This document shows, piece after piece, positions 48,866-59,046 of a stretch of 64,000 nucleotides of DNA. The DNA is from Nymphaea colorata (Eukaryota > Streptophyta > Magnoliopsida > Nymphaeales > Nymphaeaceae). The translations under genes and the position numbers were made by a program. Position 1 is the first letter of the stretch, and each line of letters starts with the position of its first letter. Location: contig NC_045139.1 of NCBI RefSeq assembly GCF_008831285.2, positions 4,564,704-4,628,703 on the forward strand, read 5' to 3'. The notes beneath the pieces were generated by a model that saw nothing but the letters and a program-made list of their open reading frames with translations, made no database searches and was not told the origin of the DNA.

Positions 48866-49560
48866 TGATGCAAAAAAATTAAGATTAAGGGCTTGTTTGG
48901 TAGGAGGGAAAGGGTGGGAAAGTGAGGGATTGAGCAATTGGTTAGTTAATTAGAAAGGAGGGAAAGAGATGGAAATGGGCAAAAGGTGTTTGGCTGCAAG
49001 GAGAGGGAAAGGAAAGGAAAGAAAATGATTGTTTAGTGTAAATTTCTTGCCTCCCAAATCCGACGAATTGAGAAGGAAAGAAAAGAAATGTAATTGGAAG
49101 AATTTTTTATTCTCACACTACCTCTTCCTTCCCTTTCTATTCAAACAAACTTTTTAATCAATTCTTTCCATTCTTTTCCATTCCATTCTTTTCCCTTTCC
49201 TTCCCTTTCTCTTCCCTTCCCTTCTCATTCCCTTCCTTTCCATCCCTTCCTTTCCCTCCAACCAAACAAAGCGATCTTAATCCAACTGCATCCACAACTA
49301 AACTAATAACTATGTTTAACCCTAACTATAACTTGGGAAAGAAAAGAACAGGAGAAAAAAACAGCAAACTATTTCTTTAAGCAAACGATTATATTAATTG
49401 GAAGAAGAGAGAAAACTAAAAGGGATTGCATTTCTGATTCACCCTCCTACAAAATGAACCAATGTTTCCTTTATTATAGAGAAGGGATGGATTGTGGATC
49501 TGAATCCATTTACAAGAAAATTTAACTAGATCCAATTATAAGATGTGGCATCTTCCATCA
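48866..49560 (-). repeat. 5' LTR of the minus-strand LTR element, with nested MITE
   Basis: 695 bp including a MITE of about 384 bp. Without it the length agrees with the other LTR (about 319 bp). Confidence 0.8.
48889..49272. mobile_element. Tourist-like MITE nested in an LTR
   Basis: Starts GGGCTTGTTTGGTAGGAGGG after TAA (48886-48888) and ends CCCTCCAACCAAACAAAGC. It has the same purine-left, pyrimidine-right layout as 27093-27457. The other LTR at 46714 is uninterrupted here, proving insertion. The right duplication is lost, so the right border is approximate. Confidence 0.75.
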
Positions 49561-50524
49561 CTAACGATCTCCCCCATCCATTTTTCTAGCTAGCATTAAC
49601 TAACAACTTTTGTTGGGCCTCATTACAATCATTAAAAATGGTTCGACTAAACAAAACTGATCTAAGGAAGTAAGATCCTTCTTCAAAAAAAGAGTTTTTG
49701 CAAATGATCTTAGCCTCTGTCACTGTCAGGCGGTCACCATTATCCTATACAGTATGAATAGTTTAAGTCTGCATCTGATACCATTACTATAGCAGAGCAC
49801 ATCCAAACTTGATGAATCTGAACTAGTAAAGTAGAAGAAATCCAACAATCAACATGATTTTGACAAAAGTTGGGATTTTGCCTTTGGAATCTTGTAACGC
49901 TTGCTGTATATCTAGCTATTTCAGGCTATTGATCTGAGTTGTTTTTCTATTTTTCACGGAATCAGTATCTGACCTGCAAACCCAATTAGATGAACTCAGT
50001 AAGGTCATACTAAATCCAAAACCTTGACAGCCATAAGCATGAAACGGGAGGACTACACCATGGTCACTGTTTTCTGTAATTGAGGCACCAAAGGGAGTCT
50101 TAAAATGAAAAAAAGGTAGTACTAAAAAATCCATATAGATGACAAACCACCACAGTGGTGTTCTGGAGCCTTTCTAATGGCTCAAGAGCAAATATTCTAA
50201 TTAAATCATCTATAAGCGGTTCTTGTGGCTGCTTACAAGGACGATGTAGCCGGTGATATTGCAGAGGGAGGAGGAGATGGAGGCGCTGGAGAGATAGAGG
50301 CTTCCGAGGTGGCCGACCATCATAAGGGAGACGGCCTGCAGCAGGAACTGGACCATGGTGACGAGAGCCAGGGGAAGCGCCGTTACAACTTGTCTTCTCG
50401 CCTCCTCTACCACCAAACCCCAGCACAGCCAGTCAGTTGCACCTCTTCCTCCCACCCTTGATACTTCTGCCTCGGACGCCCCCTTCACCAACAAGCTCTC
50501 TCCCATTGAAACATGTTCTTCCGT

Positions 50525-51411
50525 CGCTCCCCAACTGCACAAATTCTCTCGCTCTCGTTAGAAGGAGGAAAGTAAGATGTGGTAGTACTCTTTCTGACTG
50601 TATCTCTCTACAAACCATATAGGACGAGAGAGGAAGACGTGGATGACAACCGTGACCACCGTATCTTATTCGATGAGAGACGAAAGGGCAAAGAGACCAC
50701 TGTAGAAAGGGGTGGAATGCTAGTTAACAAACAGTAGCAACAGCAGAATGCAAAGCATAACAGGTGCAAAGGAAGACGAGACGGCCACCCGGGCCCCTCC
50801 ATAACTCCATTTCCACCAGGCAGATGCTTGGTGTTGATGCCGAAACAGAATTTGGAAAGGCGGCCTCGGCCGTGCATCACTCTCATTCTCTGTATTTTTT
50901 TCTTTTCAATTGCACACATCCCCATCTTCATTTTGAGTGGCCATTGATAACACCCCAAATCAGTGGGATTCCAGAAAGATACTTCAGAAGCATATGTATA
51001 AGGTGTTCTACCGTCTTTATTGAAGAAAGTCGTTTTTTAAAAGTTTGAGTTAAAGTTTTAAATGGTAACGTCCTTGACTTTTGTAGGTCTCATTGAGACG
51101 GGAGGATCACCTCTTGCTCACCTAAAAAAATTTTGAGTTCAATTTTTTAAATGCAATCAAGTTAGCATAGGATCTAAAATTTTCAGTTAAACAAAAGAAA
51201 TCAAAACTTAAGCACATTGTTATCGAAACTTGAGAGTATTTCTATTGCACCTAAAATGTTGGCAGAGGTCATTTGGCTTGAAGAGAAACATTATTATTAG
51301 AGATTCATACTTGCATTGGTGCGGTGTAATGTCAAATATATTGGTTCCACCTCCTTCACATAAGAATGTGGGCGGCTAATAAGGCTAGATCAGCTGATAT
51401 CAGTCAATATG
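50525..51411. other. Upstream region of MATE copy B
   Basis: No gene. Compared with unit 1 it has about 300 extra bases at about 50800-51095 directly upstream of exon 1, of unrecognised origin. From about 51095 it matches unit 1 from about 24790. Confidence 0.55.
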
Positions 51412-51570
51412 TACAACAAAAATAGGTAGTCACAACGCCCTAAGGGCTAGCGCGAGCCAGGAAAGAAAAACAAACCAAGAGTACACCAAAGGAAATGAAC
51501 CAAAACTACAGTGAACGAGCTAAAAGAGACAAAATATCATGAGCAGGTTGTTGTTGCAGAATGTGAAGAC
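51412..51570 (-). mobile_element. Short retroposon (truncated LINE or SINE) with 14-bp target duplication
   Basis: 159 bp flanked by identical TATCAGTCAATATG (51398-51411, 51571-51584). Unit 1 has one copy of that word near 25097. Long variable duplications are typical of LINE-driven insertion. On the minus strand the insert ends CTACCTATTTTTGTTGTA, plausible as a LINE 3' end. No ORF or promoter box was identified. Confidence 0.78.
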
Positions 51571-51584
51571 TATCAGTCAATATG

Positions 51585-52043
51585 TTTCGACACATCAATA
51601 TATTAATAACAATAATTAAATGTTAGTTTATTTTTTAACTTGTTTGTGAAGGTCAAGACGGGCTTATAGCCTTATATGGATCAACGATAACTAAAGTGTT
51701 CGTTTACTCTAAATATTCTTGGAAGACAAACTGAAATCACAAGATTGTTCTAAAGCAGCACAATCAATGTTTAATATTTACATCTTCTTTATGTTTACAT
51801 TGAAATGACATCAAACATAGTTTTCTTCTGCTCTATGTCAAATATTTCCTCGCTACAGATGATATCGTACATCTTTGGTACAACTCCAATAAATGTTAAC
51901 GGTAGATTCCTTCCAACCTAACAATTGCAACCCATGGTTTCATATTTCTCATGTTTGGATTTGACCTTGGATAATCATCATGGCATTAACTTTGACTGTT
52001 AAAATATCGATAAGAGGACGCAAGATTAAGAACAAGATCATGT

Positions 52044-52082
<39 letters not shown>

Positions 52083-53585
52083 TGTGAAACCATCATATTC
52101 TTATTATAAGAAGTATGATACGATATTATGCATATTATTCCTAAATCTAATAATCAAAATGTTGAATATAGTAACCAGACATAGTGATCTTGAAATATGT
52201 TTATAATGAAAAAATAACACTTTTCATGGACAATATAGATGCGGCTCAGTCTTATTAACTTGTTACGACAAGTCGTGCCAACTCGGCTCAAACTTGCATG
52301 TGTATTCTCGACTTGTTTAATAAAGGAGTCGGGCAAACTCAAGTTATAAATGAGTTGAGTTCTAGTCACACAAGCTTGACTGGTTCAAGCTCGACTCAGG
52401 TCTTCCCTGATTGTTAATCTTGAGGGACATATTAATAATTTTGATAAATTTTTTAACAACTTTTTAGTGATTTTTTTATTTAAATATGTAAATCAAATGA
52501 TACGTTTTAAACTAGTCGAGCTCAAATTCGTCTCGCTCGTTGTACATGGCTCCGGGCCACGGCTCTATAGCTTGGCTGACTTGTTGCATCTGAATATACG
52601 ACACCTGTCACTATAAAATTGGCCGGTAACATGACCGGATGAGCGATACTTGTGGGGTCGATACGATACAACACAAACAATATTGAGTTTACATTCGCGT
52701 CTCGTTTTATATTTCTAATGAATCAATGATGTGACATATGAGCGCCTAGCATTTGCCAAATAACGTATGAGCGCCTAACTTTTTGGGGAAACTCAACTCC
52801 TCTTCGAAGAGAAGTATTAAAACGAACAGGGTATGTTATTAATAAATTCCATGTTCCTAACCACATGGAAATGACAGTTGCATTAAAAAAAAAAAAGGCT
52901 TTGGGGCGTTTAATGACATTCTCATCTACCCAGTTTATCTGACCACACTATTATTTATCTGTCCACACTAGCCCCAAAATTTTTATCTTTAGAATCTAGT
53001 CACAAAAACGTGTTTTTTTCAACAACAAAAAACGTGATAAATTAAATTACCATTTAAAACTTAAAAAAACATGTTTTTTTATTAAAAATGATTCACTTTT
53101 TTTATTTTTTTATTGCCAAATGTTTTTTTTTTCATTTTATTTATTTCAAATTTACTTATCTTTTGATGTTTGTGTTATTAGTTTCTCACTTATTTTATTT
53201 TCTTCTAATTTTTAGTTTTTTAATTTTTAAAAATTTACCATTTTTTTCTCATTTTTTTCAAGTTCACCGTATTATGCATGAGGAAAACCTCACCGTTTTA
53301 AAACTCTAAAATGTTATTTGTAGCTATGTTCTGTGCCCCTTAAAGAATAATAAATTTTAAATTATTGCCACTTAGCAAAAATGAAAAAAATAACTCCACA
53401 ATTGGTGAAAATCAAATGCTTGGATGAGGTTTAAAGGCATGGTCCAAAACCCAATTTTTATGAATAACCTAATGAGGGTTAAGTTTTGGACGCCCTACTT
53501 CAAAACTAGGTTTTATCAAGACTGGCTATTCTTAAACCCCGCTTAAACCTATTTTGATGCAATACAAACACTTTAAAGACCTGGT
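51585..53585. other. AT-rich noncoding end of unit 2
   Basis: No gene. It holds a TA/GT microsatellite (about 52044-52082), a degenerate GAGCTC/CTCGAG repeat (about 52260-52550, as in unit 1) and a T-rich stretch (53050-53260). The part from about 52560 to 53450 has no clear match in unit 1. Confidence 0.5.
52044..52082. repeat. (TA)n(GT)n microsatellite
   Basis: A TA run followed by a GT run. Confidence 0.9.
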
Positions 53586-53784
53586 TTTGGAATGTCATTC
53601 AAATGCGCTCAACTTAATTAAAAAAAAAAACTCGAGCCTGATTGGTAACCATGCAACGAGAAAACATTGCTGTCAACTACTTTTGGAACCAATGAAAGGC
53701 CAGTCAGATTAAAGTAGGCTGGAGCATCGGGCCATCCCGACATCCAAAAATCGAGCTCGGGCCCGGCTCGATACCCGACGGAGG

Positions 53785-54151
53785 TCGCAGGTTAGGAGTT
53801 GGGGGTGCATGCTGAGGATCCGGCCGATGTCATCGCGGCTGAGTCCCATACTCCGGAAGCAAGACTCAACGGTTCTGAGGCTGTCAATGGAAGCGGACCG
53901 GAGATTGGGGTTCTTCGCAATGGCCGCTGAGGAGTTAACCCATAGGCTCTCGAGCTAAAGGAGCTTGCGGCGAAAGAGGAGGCCAAAATCGGAAATGGGA
54001 GACGAAGAAGGGGAATTGGTGGACTTGAGCGGCACAACAGAATGAAGGTCAGTAGGGGATGGAGTAAACGACGAGTTGAGGAATATCAGGGCTTTGGAGG
54101 GAGGCCGGTACTTGCGAGGGAGGTCGGAGGAGGAAAGGGATCCCCATGACG
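53785..54151 (-). pseudogene. mTERF-family protein fragment
   Basis: One minus-strand frame reads PRKYRPPSKALIFLNSSF, then FRRKLL, a TAG, then LESLWVNSSAAIAKNPNLRS and RTVESCFRSMGLSRDDIG with RILSMHPQLLTCD. This is the start of a plant mTERF protein: the N-terminal transit-like Ser/Pro region and the first mTERF helical repeat. mTERF proteins act in organelle gene expression. The fragment stops within the first repeats and has one nonsense codon. It lies in a unit-3-only insertion. Confidence 0.65.
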
Positions 54152-54315
54152 TCGATGAAGTTCATGGTAGTGGTGTCTGGATTACGGAAAATGCCATGAG
54201 GAAGCTGGTGGTGCTCCCGCTCAATTTGGAGCTGGGAGCGTGTGAAGCGTCTTTGAATTGGGTGCTCCTGCAGTCGACGAGCTCCCTCACATTGGCGATT
54301 GGAGATGAATTGGGT

Positions 54316-54396
54316 GCTTCCGAGAAGAAATTGGAGAATGGTAACATTGATGTGCCTATCTTCAACGCTGAGAATTTGCAGAACAATATGAAAATT
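54316..54396 (+). pseudogene. EMC6-like fragment (ER membrane protein complex subunit 6)
   Basis: The plus frame reads ASEKKLENGNIDVPIFNAEN then LQNNMKI. This matches what I know of the conserved N-terminus of plant EMC6, which continues into its first membrane helix; here the similarity stops at once, perhaps at an intron. Only about 27 residues support the call. It adjoins the mTERF fragment, in the opposite orientation. Confidence 0.5.
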
Positions 54397-54491
54397 GGTT
54401 CTTTTTTGAATCCCTGCAATTCTTTGATGTCCTGTTTTTTTCCTTGAAGCGTGCATATTTTTTTAGAAAATTATACACAAAATTAACTGTG

Positions 54492-54680
54492 ATGGACCTT
54501 AGCTTTAACAAACTTTCAGGACCCATTTTGAGTGACTTCTTCATGTCACTGTCCATGAGAAGCTTGGATCTGTCTAATAAAAGATTCACATGAACCATTC
54601 CTCTTCAAAGCTCAGATAATTGGGTGCTATATGCTTACTCACCTGATAGATTATCTGGTGACTTGTTTTTCCTAGACAGT
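54492..54680 (+). pseudogene. Leucine-rich repeat fragment (receptor-like)
   Basis: The plus frame reads MDLSFNKLSGPILSDFF, then SLSMRSLDLSNKRFT, a stop, then TIPLQSS and RLSGDLF. LxLSxNxLSGxI is the plant extracellular LRR consensus. It covers two to three degenerate repeats and is not a gene. It is the third gene fragment in the same insertion. Confidence 0.6.
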
Positions 54681-54829
54681 TCATTCATTTTTATTGTTGA
54701 TGAACTATCGAGAGATCCTGCAGAAGTTTTTGGCAGGAGCAGTCATTGAATTAAGCTAATACAACTTTAGTCTACTGTAGTTTTGGAAGATTCTCAGCGT
54801 TAAATTTAACAGTTATGAAAAATTCTCTT

Positions 54830-55009
54830 CATTTTTCTACCTTTTGCATCAAACAAGGTTAAATTTACCACGTTAAATTCTTCATGTGCATCAAACAGGG
54901 CCTCAGATTAGAAGAAGGAGAAATTTCATCCTGTAAATTTTTTCAAAAAAATTTACCATTGTAAATTTACCATGTTAAATTTCACCTGACAATTAAACGG
55001 GCCCTAAAT
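54830..55009. repeat. Two Tourist-like MITE ends in tandem
   Basis: Two right-end sequences, GCATCAAACAGGGCC (near 54881-54895) and ATTAAACGGGCCC (ending 55009), each with GGTAAATTTACC-type interiors. The second abuts TAA at the position where unit 1 has the Harbinger right end. A left end of the same kind is at 6189. Confidence 0.6.
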
Positions 55010-55600
55010 GACAAACTAATCCAGAGAAGCTGAAAGTTTACCGTAAACTAAAAAGGCAACCAGTCCCATCTTACCGAAGTCGATCCTTCCAACGCACTAC
55101 AAAGTTTGTCAGTGGTTGTAGAATAGCGACGTCGGAAACCTTTCCTCTGATTTCAAAAACAGTTTGGTATAAATTTTTTGGATCTGTTTACTGATAAGGT
55201 CAAAATTCAGTTTGGAAATTACAGTTGACCAATTATTGGTTTCATTTTATATTGTAGAGGACAACTGAAGGATTCATCCATCAATCCCAAAGATCACATC
55301 ATTACCTCTCTTACTCTCTGCAATCACGTCAGAAGTTAGAACTAAACCAGAAATAAGATTTAGATGAAGCCACCAATCAAAAACACATCCAGACCTTGAA
55401 ACAGCAAGGAAAATGACAATTTGGATCGATGATTGCAAAAATACAAAGTGGAGTTACATACCCAATAGATTGTATACCTAACAAGTATAAATGGTTTGGA
55501 CTCCGGCAAAATTCCCTCAATCTCACTTATGGATCACAAATTTGTTGTCAAGGAAGCGCCCTATGGCCATGTGAGGGTGCAATATTCAACTGCAGCAACT

Positions 55601-55664
55601 TCAAGCAGCTTCATCAATGAAAGGTATGGGCTTGTCAAGTACTCTATCCCTTGCTTTTGTCAGC
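55601..55664 (-). pseudogene. MATE remnant exon 7, unit 3, frameshifted
   Basis: Matches exon 7 of the older MATE remnant (7170-7232), with one extra T in the GCTTTTGTCAG segment that breaks the frame. Exon 6 of the remnant has been deleted here, the junction lying near 55725. Confidence 0.8.
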
Positions 55665-55725
55665 CTGCAAAATTGACAGGTAATATATGCTGCATTCTTA
55701 GCTATAGCTGTGAAAGATTGACGTG

Positions 55726-58700
55726 AAACATTCACATGATATTTCATGTGCTAAACAACCCTTTAGACACTTTTTGTAAAAAGAAGGTTTATAGTTGTTT
55801 CATGAACATGCTTCAAAGATTGAGTAAATTCATTGAACACTTGTGCTTCAATTCGTAATCGTAGGACATATTCAGTTACAAGTTGTTATTGGTCATAAGA
55901 ACATTTTGTAAGTGTTTAATGAATCTACCTCAAATATTAGACCAGATTCAAGAAACACCACTTTTAGTGTTTTACAAATTTGTCTTAAAACAGTCACAAT
56001 GTGTTCGTACTGCCAAACTACCCTCTAGGGGTCGGTAGGCAACCGTAACACTCATTGAATGTTTCATGAATATGCTTTAAAGATTGGTGTAGACTCGTGA
56101 CATACTACAACTAGTACTTTATGAATATGTCACAATCTTGGAAATAGATTCATATGATACTCACAAATTATATGTTTCAATTTAAAAAATTTCAAGTTAT
56201 ACCCTTCCTTTTTCCAGCCATTTCTCTGTTGGTGGCAGACGGGAAATGGCTGCCAGACAGAGAATGGAACAGCCAAAAAGAAAGGTCAAATGCAGTAGAA
56301 AAGGTCGGAGAAATGAAGTGGGTCGATGTTGTCAGAAAGTGTTGGACAAGGTGCCCGTGAAACATTACTAGGGAGAGGGGACTGCATGTACATGGTTGAA
56401 AGAGGTATCAATGAATAATTAACAGCATACGAATTGAGCAAGTTGCTTCGGTGGTGCTGTTTGCTAAAATAGTAAGAATACAATTTAGCCGTAACGTTGA
56501 ATACTAAAATAGTTGCCTAGGAAACCAAAGTTAAATTCAGGCTATTTTTTGACCATTTTCATTAAAGACACATGTTTTTTTAATAATTAAAAGGAAACCT
56601 CGAGGAAGTTGGTACATTGGCTTAGGTACGACTAGTTTTCAGTAAAAGAGGGGATCATTGATGTGCAAGTTGAAGCATAACAAAATAATTTTCATTAAAA
56701 ACACAACCTTTGTTAAGAATTAAGAAAAAAAAACCCTGAAGAAGTTGGTACAATGGCTGAAGACGATCAGTTCTCGATAAAAAAGGAGATCATCGATGTG
56801 CAAGTTGAAGCATAACAAAAGAGGTACTATAACACACCAAAACAGGCTTGTAGAGATTTCAGCTCTTTGTTAATTGTTTCGAGTTGAGAGCGAGTTGGGT
56901 AGAATCATCCATTTACTGGGTCATGAGTCCAGGTTTGCTGAGCTAAATGATGGTAACACCATGATCATAATGAGATAGGAAATTTGAATGGTAACTGATG
57001 GAAAATGTGATGGAAAGAAAAAAAGGTTGCACCAAATGAAAGATGCCTAAGAATGATTAGGTAAAACTTATGCTCTTATCAACTGATAAAGACTACCAAG
57101 GTCTTGTCACAATGCAGAATTTGGCAAAGTGGAAGACAAAACAACTGGAGAAAAACAAGTTATCGGTTGAAATTAGCGAGAGATTAGCAGTCTCCGATCA
57201 CCAATTGCACTTTTAGATTTGTCCCTTCCAAAGAGTGTGTAGTACTTGCAAAAGATATTTACACTTTTCTTGTCATAATATAAAGTTTAGGTAAATGAGT
57301 TCTTAGTGAGTGGGGCAGATGCACAACTCTGCTGAAGGCCAAAGCATCCGCCTTATCTCTTGTTTTCTTGGGATATAAGGTCTGCCTTCGGTGCTTTAGA
57401 GTGTCACCTTTATCAACGTGTTTTAACTTGTGCATCGATGATGCTTCTCTTTTTTGCAACACAGAGAATTGACATTCCAAAAAATTCAAAATAAAAGCTG
57501 GCCGCTACCAATCCAACCTTGTTTGTACATCAACTTGTCTGACCAACGACCTTCAGTATCATCAATGACAATTTGTGGTATGGATAATGGCATCAAGTTG
57601 TTTCGATTCAGTGACATATATCCAAGAATGCCATGTGTCCATATTTTCCTAACTTTCAAATTTTTTAAGAATGTTTTACTTTAACAAATTTTTAATATTT
57701 TTGTTTTGTCTTTTCAAAAGAAGATCACTTTCTGACTTTTATTGCCAATTGACGACCGAGTCAATTTTTTTTTTTTGGATAATGGGAACCAATAATTTCC
57801 ATCCCTTAAATAGAAACAAGATCATCTGAAGAAATGGAGGTAAGATAGGAAATGAAAGTAGTGGTACAACATGATTATGTATCAGGTTAAACTGAAAATT
57901 TATACTCAAATGATTTAGGCATAGAAGAGAGTTATATCTTATACAGAACCCGATATTGTGAATGATATGAAAAATATTTCTTTGTTCATTTATGGTTGAT
58001 GAAGACCCATTTCCTATATTTAGGTATAAATATATGGTTTTGATGTATAGCAATATAATTTGGAATTTCCTTTGAGAAATTGAATTGAATTTCAATTAGA
58101 ATTTAGAAGGATTCACATGTGATTTTAAAAAAGAATTAACGAGTAATAAACCTGGATTTAGTGTATTTTAAATTTCATTTTCATGATTGGCAAGCATAAG
58201 GGTATGAAATTAATTGAACCCCAGAATACATATGGATAATAGTATAAAAGATGTTGACTGGTAACGCTTGAGACAGCCCAATAACTCAATATCTTTTGCT
58301 ATACATTTAATAAAGGAAACCCAAGAAAAAGTTTAAAAAAAAAGTTATAAAAGCAGCTTGATAAAAGGGTCCCAACTTTTATAGCCTAGTAATTAAGCAT
58401 TCATTTTTTTCTTATGATTCTCAAATCAATACCTCCAAATAAAAAACTTCTCTTTAAAGGCGTAACTTACACAATTACCCATCTTAAAACAAGAAACAAA
58501 AACTGTAAAAAACAAAAGCTATAAGAGAAAGAAAAAGGATTTTTAAAATCTGCCTAATGCCATGTGTGCCTACATGGGTTTTTATGAAGTTCATCACAAA
58601 AAAACCGTCGGGATAGGTAAATATAAATCTACATTATTTGATTAGGTCCAATGGTCTGATTAGGCATGGGACTCACTTTAACCAATGATGTAATAGTTGC

Positions 58701-59046
58701 ATGTCTAAAGATCTCAGATCCATCTTGGAAAGAACACAAAATTTCAAATACCAATTCCGTAGTTTCGTTTGGAAGGGCTTAAGTAGAAGACAGGGTTGGA
58801 TCTATGGATAGTCAATAAGGGAGGGTAGAAGATGCCAATGCTCCACATCATTCATCCAATATCAATCGGAATGATCACATCGCTATTTCTCTCTCGATGC
58901 CTGCAGACAATTTGCCAATCAGAATTGCTTATTACATCTTGTAGAACAAACAAAACTTGTATGGAATGTACCCAAGGTTTATGTGAGGGTGCAATATGCA
59001 ATTATTACAGCCTCAAACAGTTTAGCAATTGTTAACTGTAGGCCTG
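55726..59046. other. Noncoding spacer downstream of MATE copy C
   Basis: No gene. It is collinear with the unit 1 spacer with gaps. It holds the empty site for the shared Copia (about 56155: ATACTCACAAATT) and for the hAT MITE (about 57430). A 100-bp segment (about 56560-56830) is locally duplicated. Confidence 0.65.

Larger units (their letters stand above)
46714..49560 (-). mobile_element. Short, non-autonomous LTR retrotransposon in intron 1 of MATE copy B
   Basis: 2847 bp, flanked by perfect CTAAC duplications (46709-46713, 49561-49565). The empty site is in unit 1 near 23585. On the minus strand the 5' LTR is 49560-48866 (TGATGG...GCATCA, with a nested MITE) and the 3' LTR about 47032-46714. 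ATCAGAGCAGGG (48849-48860 complement) just inside the 5' LTR fits a tRNA-Met primer site. The interior has a gag-like start but no protease, integrase or reverse transcriptase, so it must rely on a relative for mobility. Confidence 0.85.
39394..50524 (-). pseudogene. MATE transporter copy B, disabled
   Basis: Same seven-exon gene as copy A: exon 1 50524-50237, exon 2 46195-45241 (interrupted), exon 3 45117-45031, exon 4 40885-40829, exon 5 40720-40482, exon 6 39824-39621, exon 7 39447-39394. Lesions: start codon ATG changed to ACG (50522-50524; next in-frame ATG six codons on); TAG at 45926-45928 replacing Gln188; a 403-bp MITE inside exon 2; a 2-bp deletion near 39700 in exon 6 that shifts the frame. 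The conserved Cys in ETLCGQAYG is Arg. Intron 3 holds an hAT element and intron 1 an LTR element. Splice sites remain recognisable, so decay is fairly recent. Exon 7 reads through to a longer tail than copy A. Confidence 0.93.
26255..53585. repeat. Tandem segmental duplication, unit 2
   Basis: Second unit, collinear with unit 1. It shares the Copia insertion and the spacer but lacks the Harbinger element. It carries extra insertions: a Tourist MITE (27093-27457), hAT (41529-44933), a GC-rich MITE (45257-45659), an LTR element (46714-49560) and a short retroposon (51412-51570). Its length is close to unit 1 only because different insertions happen to balance. Its MATE gene is a pseudogene. Confidence 0.9.

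Noticed and set aside
53088-53309. Phe-rich 73-residue ORF
   Set aside because: Translation of a T-rich low-complexity stretch with no recognisable domain.
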